A stretch of 64,000 bases of DNA, taken from positions 934-64,933 of the forward strand of contig QANZ01016263.1 in the NCBI GenBank assembly GCA_003254925.1, written 5' to 3'. A model generated the notes under the pieces. It had not been told where the DNA came from, did not search any database, and saw nothing but the letters and a program-made list of their open reading frames with translations. Numbering within the stretch: position 1 is the stretch's first letter; the number at the start of each line of letters is the position of its first letter. This stretch comes from Chamaecrista fasciculata (Eukaryota > Streptophyta > Magnoliopsida > Fabales > Fabaceae). Shown here in pieces: positions 45,901 through 56,669 of the stretch. The position numbers and the translations under genes were made by a program.

Positions 45901-46334
45901 TACCCAGCAGAGGCCGATGGGTCTGCAGCATAGCCAAACTTGTAGAAAGTATTGTACTGCTCATCAAACACAAAAGGCTCAATTGATGCATCCTCTACAA
46001 AACCCAGCTTGTGATTGCGCATGCCTTGGGCAATGCCGTCCTTAGCGTAAGGATGCGAAGGCCCATATAGAGGTGCCCAAAGCTGATCGTAGGTGGGGTT
46101 GAAGGCAACAGCATGCTGAGTGGGGTCGATGGGTTTTGAAAGGGTTTGGTTGGCTTGAGCGACAGTGAGTGCAAGCATGGTGTCGTCGACCTTGGGGGCA
46201 GCAGATTTGGCTGGAAGAAGGCGAGGCGGGGAGGATTCTGGCGAGTCGGAAGAATTAGTGTTTTGCTGATTGGGGTTATTAGGCTCATTTGGACCGTCGT
46301 CATTTTGATCTACATAGTTCTGAAGAAGATCCAT
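42951..46334 (-). CDS. PRP17: Pre-mRNA splicing factor PRP17/CDC40 (WD40)
   Basis: Two coding exons, 44560-46334 and 42951-42957, give 593 residues. PRP17/CDC40 is a spliceosome protein needed for the second catalytic step. The N-terminal half is acidic and low-complexity, with the family blocks [31 protein letters not shown] and [21 protein letters not shown] Lys/Glu-rich helix ([16 protein letters not shown]) and [16 protein letters not shown] follow. From about residue 298 come seven WD40 repeats ([56 protein letters not shown] and so on) ending DGLIKYW. The frame hits a stop just inside the intron, but the family ends KYWD. A donor at CTG/GTAAGT and an acceptor TTTGCAG/GGACTAG 1.6 kb away restore W-D-stop. 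AATAAA-like signals on the minus strand near 42485 would suit a 3' end. Confidence 0.95.
42958..44559 (-). other. 1.6-kb terminal intron of PRP17
   Basis: Donor GTAAGTAAAC at 44559 and acceptor TTGGTTTGCAG at 42958. No repeat, RNA gene or coding fragment was recognised inside; it is ordinary AT-rich intron DNA. Confidence 0.75.
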
Positions 46335-47425
46335 TAAAGCGACAATGATAGAGAATTGAATGAAGAGCTCAGATGGATAAGAGCCGGAAAAACAAGAGCC
46401 GAGAGCTATTGAATTCAGGAAGGATGTTGTTTGTGTTTGTTATATGTAGTGTTAGAGAATAACAATCCTCAAATAGATCCTGCATAAATGATAAAATCAA
46501 CATTGTCAGGGCAGAACCATTCAATGACTAGAAAAAACATTCGGTTCACGGTTTGTTTGATCAGTTTAACCGGTCGAACCAACGGTCAAATAAAATGATG
46601 TAATAAATAATAAATATTAATTATTTTAAAAATAAAAATTATATATGTACTTTATATTTATACATATTAGATTAGATTTGTCTAACATTTGATACTATAA
46701 ATTAAAATGTATTTTCTAATACTATAGTTGCAGCAGACAAACAGAGAAAGGCTTTGAATAAGTAAACTAACACATCAAAAACCGACAAAGTGGGAAGAAC
46801 TATTTGTACGTGTGTGAATGGAATTGAATATATATAGATTCTACACAACGCAAATGAACAAAATTCTTTCTACCATCTACCAGACATATAAACTAAATAA
46901 ATGGGTAAACGTTTGCTCCGAGTGCTTCAATTTTAAAGCTTCTATATTAAAGCAACAAGAACATTGATTTTCAACTCAAAAGATGGGGAATGGTCGAAAT
47001 CGTGTAAGGAATACCAGGAACTAGGCTATCAGTAGCAACAAGAGTAGGACACACTTAGCTCATGTTTGTGTGTGGAAGTTACTGTGTTTATTTCTCTGCA
47101 TTATTGTTTTTAACTGTGTTCTACTTCTCCTAGTATTCTGTGAAAAAAACTTAAAAACAGAAAATGAGGTCTATTTTAATATAATAAAGATCCAATCTTT
47201 GTACTTTTCACGACACACCCAAGCTGGATCTAGGCATTTTCTCCATGAGGAGCCACATGCATGCCATCCATCAATCATCCATCATGGATGAATGAATGAA
47301 TGTATGTTTCTTTCATATGAACTCATCATCATCATGGGTTTTGTGTATAAATATGTACTATGTAGTTTTAAAGTTGACGAGCCAAGATTTTTGTGTTGTG
47401 TTGAGGATAGAGTCAAAGGGATAAT
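46335..47425. other. PRP17 upstream region with a hAT-like scrap
   Basis: The PRP17 promoter and leader lie here. From 46535 to about 46720 a stretch with TTCGGTTCACGGT, AACCGGTCGAACC and ATGATGTAATAAATAAT matches the left part of the hAT-like element at 26040. Nothing else recognised. Confidence 0.45.
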
Positions 47426-47498
47426 CATGACCTCAAAAGCAGCTATGGTGGGCAACCTGTATGGTGAAGGGAACAACCAAATTGATAGCATATACAAG
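47426..47498 (+). repeat. Direct repeat copy B flanking the PRP17 gene
   Basis: Second copy of the 73-bp sequence at 42394, same orientation, about 1.1 kb upstream of the PRP17 start codon. It runs almost directly into the CACTA-type end at 47510. Confidence 0.65.
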
Positions 47499-47509
47499 GA
47501 ACCACCTTC

Positions 47510-47600
47510 CACTACAAAAAACAGGGTTTTCAGTGGCGAAAATATTTTTCCATAGAATCTCAAATTTTCGCCAGAGAAGGGTTTCAGTGGCAAAAATTTT
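47510..47600 (+). mobile_element. CACTA-type transposon end
   Basis: CACTACAAAAAACAGGG is the terminal motif of En/Spm (CACTA) elements. It is followed by the subterminal word TGGCGAAAAT or TGGCAAAAAT in both orientations (47533, 47558 inverted, 47587), also typical. The other terminus was not found in the window, so this is a solitary end or a relic. Confidence 0.55.
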
Positions 47601-49460
47601 CTTCCAGAATAATTGTGACTCTACTTGCCAAGTTGACACACTGTTGCAAAACAAGTGTCTATGTGATAATTATATAAGCACTAACTAGGAATATTACATA
47701 TCAATAAAAATCACAATAGATCCAAGGAGAGACTTTCTAGAACTTAATGCTATTGTAATGTCAAGTAATACCAAATTTCCGAACATGTAAACAACACCCT
47801 TCTAGCGGACCCTCAAATCAAACACCCACTAAATCATTTTGCAGACACAAAATTGATGGAACTAATCATTTCATAAACAAAATGGTATTTTGGGCTTAAC
47901 TTAGCTTGTTTGGGAACTCAACTATGTAAAACATATTATTATAAAAAAAAAAACTATGTAAACCATATAAATAAGAAAAATTAAAACATGAAATCAAGTC
48001 AAATAATGGATAATACATGTTAATAATATATTCAATCTTATAACTAAGATACTCCCATATTCTATCTATTAACTTTTCAATTAACACGATCACTAGAAAC
48101 AGATTATTACTTATATACAGAGTATACGAGTATGACATGAAAAAACTGCCTAACCTAATTAATAAAAGGATGTAAGTATGTAACAGATTGTAATTCAGTT
48201 TTGACTGTTGAGTTCTTTAAGTCTATAACAGTAGTAATTATTTGATAGATGGACTTTTACCTATCAGTTTATAGATGTTAGTTAAACTTTTATACTGCAA
48301 GCATTTTTTTAGTTATTACTAGTTTTAGTATTAAGGTTCGTAATATGCAAGAACATCTTCACAAACTCACAAATAGATTATTAGAAAAAAAAAACAGGGC
48401 TAATGATTAAAACTCTCAAAAAGATAGCAATTAAATCAGAAACTCTCAAAAAGTTTACAATACTTTGAAGTACTTAAACTTGCTCAAAACTTCTCTCAAA
48501 CAGTAGGCGCCTCCTGTTTGAAATACACTCTCTAAATTCAAATCATTGCAATAGACTTCATTAAAATTACCAAGCAAACTCATTAGAACCATTAAACTCA
48601 ATAAAACATGGAGATTTAGTTAAAAATTAGGATTTTATGTTTGCCTCATGTTTATCAGGTTCAAGAAGATGATGGGTATTGTGTCAAATCCTCAACCCAT
48701 GGGTTAGGAATGTTAAATACATGCTATTTTATCATCATGCAGCAATAATTTCAAGAAAACCAGAAGAAAAACGCAGCTCTACACCTTGGACCCAAAAGTA
48801 GAAGGCTAAAGTGTGCAAAGGGGTTAAATACATGCTATTTTATCATTATCAACAATAATTTCACTAAAATGATGAAGATGGAACCAAACATTAAAGCAAC
48901 ATTTTAGGGTGATTAGAGCAGTAAGAATCTAACAAAACAGCAACAAAATCAAGGAATTTCTAGCAGCAAAACGGAATACAAATGAAAGAGGCGAAATGGA
49001 GAAAGAATGGAGGAGAACGCTACCTAGGAGAAATGGAGTGAAGGGGGACAGCGTGAGCCGCTATAGAGGCCGCCGGTGCTCTCACGGTGGCAAGACGGCG
49101 CCGGCGACGATGGTGGTGGTGGTGGTCGGTGGCAGAGAGACAGTGAGAATCGCGAGAGAGGAAAAATGAGGAAGAGAGAGTCGATTTAGGGATTGTAGTT
49201 TTGCAATTTCTGGAAATTGGGGAGTGGAAATATTATCAAATTGCAGTGCCTCATGTTCCAAAAGTTATAGAAATGCCCTGATTTACTTGAATTCTCTCAA
49301 AGCAGTCCTCACAAACCCAAAATTCTAGAAATAGAATCTCCCAAAAACATTTATACCGTTAGTTTTTTTGAGTACTTCCTAAATATATAATTTGTTTATG
49401 AAAATTCTATCTCAAAAGTATTCTAATAAGTTGAAATAAAATGTTAAGTGAACTTTTAAA
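47601..49460. other. AT-rich DNA; GC-rich exon-like stretch near its end
   Basis: From 47601 to 49020 there is only AT-rich sequence, with two copies of AATACATGCTATTTTATCAT near 48716 and 48825. From 49023 to 49190 the minus strand is GC-rich (CGCCGGCGCCGTCTTGCCAC) and ends at TTCTCCTAG/GTAGCG, a donor-like site. This may be a 5' leader exon of a gene or non-coding RNA reading left, but no downstream coding exon was found. Confidence 0.4.
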
Positions 49461-49463
49461 CTT

Positions 49464-49878
49464 GGGTAAATTATACTTTAGTATCTTGTAGTTTGACCTT
49501 ATTTCATTTTAGTACCCTGTGGTTTGAAACCTGGCACTTTGGTACGTTGTGGTATTCTCCATTAACACTTTGGTACCCTTTGGAGCTATTTTGTAATTTT
49601 AACCATAATAAAGTTTTCAAAAATTACACATTGACCCCAAAAAATTACAAATAGGTCCCTGGATAAATATTATATAAGGACTAAAATGAAAACTTTAAAA
49701 GAATTTTGGGGCCAATATGTAGTTTTTTCAAAATTTATGGTTAAAATTACAAAATAGCTCCAAAGGGTACCAAAGTGTTGATAGAGAATACTACATAATA
49801 CCAAAATGTGAGGTTCAAACCACAGAGCACCAAAGTAAAATAAAGTCAAACCACAGGATACCAAAGTGTAATTTACCC
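49464..49878. mobile_element. Long-TIR MULE-like MITE (415 bp)
   Basis: Almost fully palindromic. It begins GGGTAAATTATACTTTAGTA and ends TACCAAAGTGTAATTTACCC, with inner CACTTTGGTACCC/GGGTACCAAAGTG. It belongs with the elements at 14967 and 36562. Flanking 9-mers do not match. Confidence 0.6.
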
Positions 49879-50310
49879 CATTCTTAAATCCACCAACTCT
49901 TTCAACAAAAGTGTATTTTTATTTTTCATTTGAGACCCCATAATTCTCCTTCCAATAATTCTATTGGCACTAGGTTCCAAGCATTTCTTCTCAATTCTCC
50001 CCCTATTTCTATAATCTTCATTCATTTTCTATCTTTTATTCTTATTCAATATTATCCATTCTAGTCTTACATCAGGATGACTTAGGTTTTTATTCTTAGC
50101 TCTCATTTTCTGGTCAGAAATCTTTTTTTTTTTCCTGTTTATATGATGACTTAGGTTTGTATAGATTTCTTAGCTATTTGATATGCTTGGCAACTTAGAT
50201 GGTACCTGCTTGATTAACATTATCTGCTAACTGTAGTCCAATGGGGGATTTCCTGAATTTTATGTTACCTGTTTGATTAAAGCCAATGAGGAAGGCATAG
50301 TTAATATTAT

Positions 50311-50509
50311 TTTTTTTTTTAAGAAAAAGTTTAAGTGAGTTGGGCCACAGAGATTCACCAAGGCTAGGGCATGCTTCGAGGCTATATGAGCGCTTACAGA
50401 AGTACTTACAGATCGCCTACCAACAAGACTCTCACATCGGCAGTGAAATTTAAACTCATGACTTTGTGGGTTATGAGTTAACTCCGTACCTACTAGGTCA
50501 ACCTTTGTT
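50311..50509 (-). mobile_element. tRNA-derived SINE with long target duplication
   Basis: A ~200-bp insertion flanked by the same sequence GGCATAGTTAATATTAT, 17 bp and up to 20 with T-run ambiguity (50294-50310 and 50510-50526). The minus-strand head has TTGACCTAGTAGGTACGG (A-box-like) and ATGAGTTTAAATTTCACT (B-box-like). The body contains GTGAGAGTCTTGTTGGTAGG and the tail is TTTTTCTTAAAAAAAAAAA. Long perfect duplication, pol III boxes and an A tail together identify a SINE that inserted fairly recently. Confidence 0.85.
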
Positions 50510-50616
50510 GGCATAGTTAATATTATTTTGCTTCTGCAATAGGTGACATAAAAATTGGAGTTACTTTGATATATTTAATTTATAATATTACTAATAATTA
50601 CAAATAGAAAAGTATA

Positions 50617-51377
50617 AAAATAAGCCATCACGACTACCCAAAACACGTGAGTAATCGTTTTCACCAAAACCGATTTAACCTTAGTACCTCCTTGGCACCG
50701 ACCCTATTGTTCTGCGATATCTTGGTTATGGATCAGACATAGGAAAGTCATCCATGATCCAAACCTTTACTTTCTCGATCTCCTTGAGTAAGTCCCAATT
50801 TCTAGCGTGGCCACGCATTTCCTGGACAGACTCATCGAGGGCGCTAGTAAGATATCTCCCAATTTAATGGGGAACAAAATCCCAATTTTGGTCAGTCCAC
50901 ATTCCTCAGCACGGCAATCAACCAAACCCGTACTTAGCCCTTATGGCTACCCTGCTACGGGCAACATTAGACTAAGCCAAAGTCTGACAACTGCAACGCC
51001 GGAATAATGATGACCTCAGGTTTAAGGCGTCGTGACAGGTGTACAAGAGAGGCAAGCTGATGACTAAACCCATGCAGGACTCTCCGGGTCAGTCCAGCAA
51101 CTCGTAACCCCTTACGTAATTGCACCATGACTCTCGTTCTAGCATCTAGTGCATGCATCTCTATGCACCGAGGTCATGCTGGTCTTAGTTCATTTCAAGT
51201 TCCCACTTGAATGAGCGACCAGGGACAGATTTAGATTAATTATCTCATAATTAATCACGGACTGTTATCATAGTAAACATGCTAATAATATGATAACCAT
51301 TAATTTATCTCCATAAATTAATTAATATGTTCACAACATATTTATAAAATGATTGGTCCTAGGGCACAATCTCCAAC
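50617..51377 (-). mobile_element. LTR fossil fragment, same family as 16688
   Basis: Minus-strand sequence starting TGTTGGAGATTGTGCCCTAG at 51377 and matching the first ~760 bp of the LTR at 16688-18814. The remaining 1.3 kb is missing. It abuts Copia pol sequence on its right. Broken (truncated). Confidence 0.75.
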
Positions 51378-52290
51378 AGGATTTGGGAGAAGCCAAGAAG
51401 ATTCTCGGCATGGAGATAAGCAGGGATAGATAGAGAGGCAAGCTTTGTTTGACTTAGAAGCAGTATTTGAGAAAAGTGCCACAATGTTTTGGAATAAGTG
51501 AAGATTCCAAACCTATAAGCACTTCACTTGCTCCTCATTTGAATCTAAGCAACCAGTTATCTTCGAAGAATGACGCAGAGCGTGAGTATATGGCCAAAGT
51601 TCCATATGCTAATGCAGTTGGTAGCTTGATGTATGGAATGGTGTGCACGAGACCTGATATCTCTCAAGCAGTTGGAGTGGTAAGCAGGTACATGCATGAC
51701 CCTGACAAAGGTCATTGGCAAGCTGTAAAATGGATCCTATGGTATATTCATAATACTGTAGATGTTGGTTTAGTATTTGAGCAGGAAGATTCACTTGGTC
51801 AAAGTCTAGTCGGATATTGTGACTCAGACTATGCGGGAGATTCGGATAAACGACGATCTACAACTGGCTACTTGTTCACGTTAGCGAAGGCGCCAGTTAG
51901 TTGGAAGTCTACCTTACAGTCAACGGTGGCTTTGTCGACAACAGAGGCAGAGTATATGGCAGTTACAGAAGCTGTCAAGGAGACTATTTGGCTTCAAGGA
52001 TTGCTGGAAGATTTGGGAGTTTGTCAAAGGCACATTATAGTGCATTGTGACAGTCAGAGTGCTATTCACTTAGCTAAGAATCAAGTCCTTCATGCAAGAA
52101 CGAAGCACATTGATGTTCGCTATCATTTCATACGAGAAATTCTTGAGGAAGGTGAGATACTTCTCATGAAGATAAGCACTACAGAGAATCCCGCAGATAT
52201 GATGACTAAGGTGGTGACAACGACCAAGTTTAGACATTGTTTAGACTTGCTCAATATCCTGCACATTTGATTTGGAGGCAGCATTGCATT
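51378..52290 (+). mobile_element. Copia (Tork/TNT1-like) pol fossil, 3' part
   Basis: The plus strand keeps the end of a Copia reverse transcriptase ([37 protein letters not shown]) and the RNase H domain ([54 protein letters not shown]). It ends shortly before its 3' LTR. The 5' two thirds are missing where the LTR fragment adjoins. At least one large break. Confidence 0.88.
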
Positions 52291-52960
52291 TGTTAAGAAG
52301 ACAAAATTTAGAAGGACTTCCAAATAGGTAGAGATTTGTAGACTTTAAGGCTTATTTAGAAGTCCCTCACGAGTGGGTAGCCAACAAGAAGACATCAGAA
52401 GGCACAAGTTAGCTCTTGCGTCGTCATGTGGGCCGCCGACCCAAATTAGGTCTTCCCGCGGCGCAAGTATCTGAGAGGTGTATAACATCAGCACGAGTGC
52501 TTCAGCGCGATTTTGGCTATGCCATTACTTGGGCCGCTAGCCCAAGTGAAGAGTGTTCCACGGCGCACACAAGTTAAAAGGTAAAGATATGTTTTGGATG
52601 GCCAAGATTCAAGATATCAAGATACAGCGAAGAAATTCCGGATATTTTGCTGTGCCGCGGATCTGCGCCGCCGGCGCATCCAACGGCCCAAGACCAATTT
52701 GTTCCTTGACTTGCGGACAAGTCGATTACTCAGGCCTATAAATAGAACTCGACTTTCTCATTATATCGCATCCCAAAATTTGTACTTTCTTCGCTTATAA
52801 TAATATTGGCAGTGTTGCCCGAAGACGTAGGCATAATTGGTTGAACTCCGTGATCAAATCTTGTGTATTCTTTCTTCCTCCTTATTTCTTTTCTTAGTTG
52901 GTCGATAATATTCAATACGTTTGGGTGTGATATTTTGTATTCCGCATATATCCCCTAACA
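52291..52960 (+). mobile_element. 3' LTR of the Copia fossil (670 bp)
   Basis: Begins TGTTAAGAAGACAAA and ends ATATCCCCTAACA, with TGTTA/TAACA tips. It directly follows the pol frame after a purine-rich TTTGGAGGCAGC. A TATA-like CCTATAAATAG lies at about 52735. The interior has clustered GCGC/GCCGC words. With the partner LTR absent its age cannot be given. Confidence 0.7.
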
Positions 52961-53127
52961 GTTATCACTCATGGTTGTTATTATCACGCTTCACCATTCT
53001 TCAGTACATGTGGGTATGGGGGTAGTCGGAGACTTAGAAGAGAGGAAGAGTCAAAGTGTTGTCATCAAAACATCCTCATAGAAGAGTATAAGAATGATCA
53101 TTTTGAATCAAGTTGCATCGATATTAG

Positions 53128-53716
53128 TAGGGATGCTTCAAATCGAATCAAACCAATTTGATCAAATCAAACTAAATCGAACTGTAGCAAAATCGAACTA
53201 AACCGATTAATGAACAGTTTCATTTGGTTAAAAATGCATTAAAAATTGGATGGTTTGGTTCGATTAACAATTTAGATATGCAATTAACATAACCGATCGT
53301 TAGTATTTGTATATATAACTTTTTTTACTTATATTGTGTTATATGTGATTACATTTATCAAAAAAAATTTTTATCATCATTTGATTTTATCATATTTTTT
53401 ATTATGTTATCTTATTGAATCATAATTTTTTTTTTACCTCAGACAACAACTAATTATTATCCTTCATCATACAATTTTATCCTCTGAAATCTCTAATCTT
53501 ATTTGTCATTTTTTTATCTATTTTATAAAATTAAACTTACTACTCTAAAACACTATTTTTTCTTTTTAATTTTATAATTAATTAATAAAAACAACTAATA
53601 AACTTTTTAACCGTTCAAACCGATCGCCCAAACCCCTTTGGTTTGGTTTGATTTGGTTAAACAAAATATTTTTAGTCGCTTGGTTAATAATTATTTCAAA
53701 CCGATGAACACCCCTA
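53128..53716. mobile_element. hAT-type non-autonomous element (589 bp)
   Basis: Begins TAGGGATGCTTCAAATCGAA and ends CCGATGAACACCCCTA. Flanking 8-mers GATATTAG and AATATTAG agree at 7 of 8. Subterminal AAATCGAACT and AACCGATCG words. No coding region. Confidence 0.75.
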
Positions 53717-54200
53717 AATATTAGATCAATTTGAAACTTTTAAAAAATAATTGACCAAAATGAGCCTTCAACCTTAATATTTAATATTAATAACAGTCAA
53801 AATCAAACCCAATAAAGGAAAATAATAAAATTCTAAAGAAATAGTAACAAAACAACCAATAAAATCAAAATGTAAATCTTTTCGAATGGTAAGTAATCCA
53901 CTTCTTTCATAAAATCTTTTAAAATCATCTTAATAGGAGAAATACAAAGCAACATCATATGTTCAGATCCTTCTAATTTATTAGAGATCATTTCCCAATA
54001 AACTATGATTCTGAAAAAATATAAAAATTTTATTTCTTACCATGTTTAGAATTATATTTACAGAAAACTAATATTTTGCGATTTTTATAAAGAATCTTAG
54101 CAAATATATGACAACATTTCAAGTTATACTTTTTTGTGGTAAAAAAAAAAATTAGAATTCAACATTAATTAAAAAGATTCATGATGATTTGTAATCATCA
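53717..54200. other. AT-rich DNA upstream of the peptide gene
   Basis: No coding signal or repeat recognised. It should contain the promoter of the small peptide gene at 54270. Confidence 0.4.
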
Positions 54201-54207
54201 ACTCTCT

Positions 54208-54218
54208 CTATATATATG
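54208..54218 (+). promoter_or_regulatory. TATA box of the small peptide gene
   Basis: CTCTATATATATGGG lies about 55 bases before the ATG at 54270, the usual distance for a short plant leader. Confidence 0.55.
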
Positions 54219-54269
54219 GGATTCTTCCAGCACTCATCAGAAACACCAAGATACCTAAAGTCCTAAACC

Positions 54270-54566
54270 ATGAAAACATCAAAAAATTATCTTCTTTGCA
54301 TTCTAGCTTTCCTCTGCCTATTATCACTTGTTGTTTGTCAAAGAGGACCTGTCACTCCTTCTGGTCCTAATCCAGCCCAGCCTCCAGAGAAATTGATTCT
54401 TTCATTTCCTATTATCAAAAGATTCGTCCCTTCAGAGTCTCAAGGATTACTTACTAGGAAAATAATTACAAACCGTGATGTCCCTTCAGGTCCCAACCCA
54501 GAAGAGCCTCCAGAGTCTCCAATGTTTCCTACTAGGAAAATAATTACAAATCGTGATATCCCTTAA
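54270..54566 (+). CDS. Small secreted peptide precursor with CLE-like repeats
   Basis: A 98-residue frame behind a TATA box. It starts with a clear signal peptide (MKTSKNYLLCILAFLCLLSL, cleavage likely after VVCQ). The mature part repeats a SGPNP motif: VTPSGPNPAQPPE, then NRDVPSGPNPEEPPESP, then a partial NRDIP before the stop. RDVPSGPNP closely matches the CLE signalling-peptide core (R-x-V-P-S-G-P-N-P), but the usual L-H-N/H ending is replaced by EEPP. The unit TRKIITNRD plus the motif is tandem at the DNA level with a 78-bp period (54453, 54531). A third unit follows from 54590, shortened, behind a stop: CCTTAAGGTC stands where the previous unit has CCTTCAGGTC. So the precursor probably once had at least three units. 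It could also belong to another Pro-rich secreted peptide family. Confidence 0.65.
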   Translation: MKTSKNYLLCILAFLCLLSLVVCQRGPVTPSGPNPAQPPEKLILSFPIIKRFVPSESQGLLTRKIITNRDVPSGPNPEEPPESPMFPTRKIITNRDIP

Positions 54567-54659
54567 GGTCAGAGTCTCCAGCATTACCTACTAGAAAAAT
54601 AATTTCAAATAATGATGCCTCCCTCTTCAGAGTCACCAGAATCTCGAGTATTTCCATAG

Positions 54660-55110
54660 ATGTAGAAAGTACTAGTTTTCAATAAATTTCAATATCGAAA
54701 TAAATTTTAAATGCATTTGTAGTTATGTTTTCGTTTTGTGTCCTAAAAGAAATGATGGATTTTTATCCCATACTCGCAGGCTTAATTGAAGAAATAATTA
54801 GAAAATAAAACAACAAGTAAAAAAATATTAATAACCCCAGTAGAGATTGGTACGATTCAATTTAAAAGAATATTAAAATTAAATGATAAAAATTCAATAA
54901 TATACTTATAAAATAATATACAATTCTATATTTATCTATATTTAAAATAAAATATATAATATTAATTATTATTATTATAAATATTATATTGTATAATAAT
55001 TAATTAATAATAATAAAAAGAATTTAATAATACAGTAATTATATTACAATGTTTTTATACGTTAAGATTTAAGAAATCAACATGTATTTCCAGATATATT
55101 ATTTAAAATT
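54660..55110. other. AT-rich DNA downstream of the peptide gene
   Basis: Very AT-rich (TAATAATTAATTAATAATAA type). No gene or transposon end recognised. Confidence 0.4.
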
Positions 55111-55113
55111 TAA

Positions 55114-56362
55114 GCCTAATTCGTTTGCGCTTTGATTATAATCGTAATAATCATGTTCGTTTGTGTTTTTTTTCTGATGAAATTATAATTATAATTTTTT
55201 TATAATCAAACACACTCAATTACACTTATACCCCTATATATAAACCTATAATTACCTATACTCTAATACAATCAATCATCCATTACAAGGAATCATCCAT
55301 TACAAGGGTAAAACTTAATATTGGACTATATTGTAAATACTCATTATTATTTTGAGCTAAAATGTTATTTTGTCGAAATTATTTAGGAATCAAATTATTA
55401 TTTTAGCCATTATTCTTTCTCTCTCGTCTTTGGTCTCTCTCACGTCTTCCACTACCCCAACATAACACATCTTCGCCTTCTTATCATTACCGGAATTGAC
55501 TGCTTCATCGTCGTCTCTGTTTTCGACGAGAAGAATATCGTCATCGTCGTTGTGCTCTGTTTCTCGATCCAATCCTCCATCATCACGGCTCGTCGGAGAT
55601 TCATCCTCACTTTTTTTGTCCTTGTTTTTTGCTCACTCTATTTTGAGAAATCCAGTTTGTGATTTTCGTCAAGATTGGATTTTGATTCGAAGAGAAAGAT
55701 TGGGTTCTTCTACGATGTGGGTATGGTTCGTTTCCTCTGTTTCTCATGGATATGGGTTTACATGAGAGAGAAGAGTGGGAGAATAGTTTAATGGTGGAAA
55801 AGAACTTCAAAGGATAATTATGCCAGATTCAATGTTTATTTCGGGTCCGAGAAGTTTTTTCTTTCTCTCTCATCTCATGTGAAATGGTTCACCATTTTTT
55901 TTGTTCACCGAATGTTAGGTCTTTTTTTTTTTCTTGCCAAAGATGATATATTTTAATCCTTTTGGTTCATCGTTTCGTAGACAAAAATAAGTTTAGTTGA
56001 TTAAACAAAATTATCACCTCAAAAAGTGTCTCTCAAATAATCATATTTTCACGCTTTTCGAGATAAACAGTGACACAATCTATTTTTTTATAATCAACAA
56101 TCACATCCAAACACACTTTGATTTTTTTAAAATCACATCTTACTTTTTTCAACTTTTTCTTCCATTTCTACCTCTATATAATTTATCAATTTCCTTACCC
56201 TTCTATCTACCAACCACAATCATTACATACCCATTTCAATAATTTCACAGCAAATAATCAACTTTTATCAAAACACCAATACACAAATAATCAATTTCAA
56301 TTATAATCATACTCTGATTATAATCAGAGCAGATTTTATTATAAGAGCAAACGAACTGAGCC
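55114..56362. mobile_element. PIF/Harbinger-like non-autonomous element
   Basis: Begins GCCTAATTCGTTTGCGCTTT and ends GAGCAAACGAACTGAGCC, with TAA on both sides (55111-55113, 56363-56365), the 3-bp target of PIF/Harbinger. GATTATAATC recurs near both ends. Its left subterminal region matches the terminus at 32480-32724. The interior near 55400-55760 is less AT-rich and reads like a leader exon (TCATCGTCGTCTCTGTTTTC) but shows no protein family. Confidence 0.65.
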
Positions 56363-56669
56363 TAATAATGAGTATAGATATGTTGTTATAAATATATATT
56401 TAAATTTTAATATTCTTTANCTTATGTTTATTTATTTGATTATTAAGTCTCACAAGTCACAACTTAATATTTGGGTGTCTTTTAGTTCACATTTATGGCT
56501 AGCTACTAGAAGATAGTTAATATGTGAACTCCCACGGGTTAATATGTGAAATGGCCATGATTGAAATTAACAAATTTTATTTAGTAAATACACAACTCTA
56601 TATTATTAGTTTTCTTTTTAAATAGACATTTGAAATTATATAATTTAAACGATAGCTATACACATTGGT

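Noticed and set aside
45387-46303. Several 90-110-codon frames on both strands over the PRP17 exon
   Set aside because: Shadows of the long WD40 frame.
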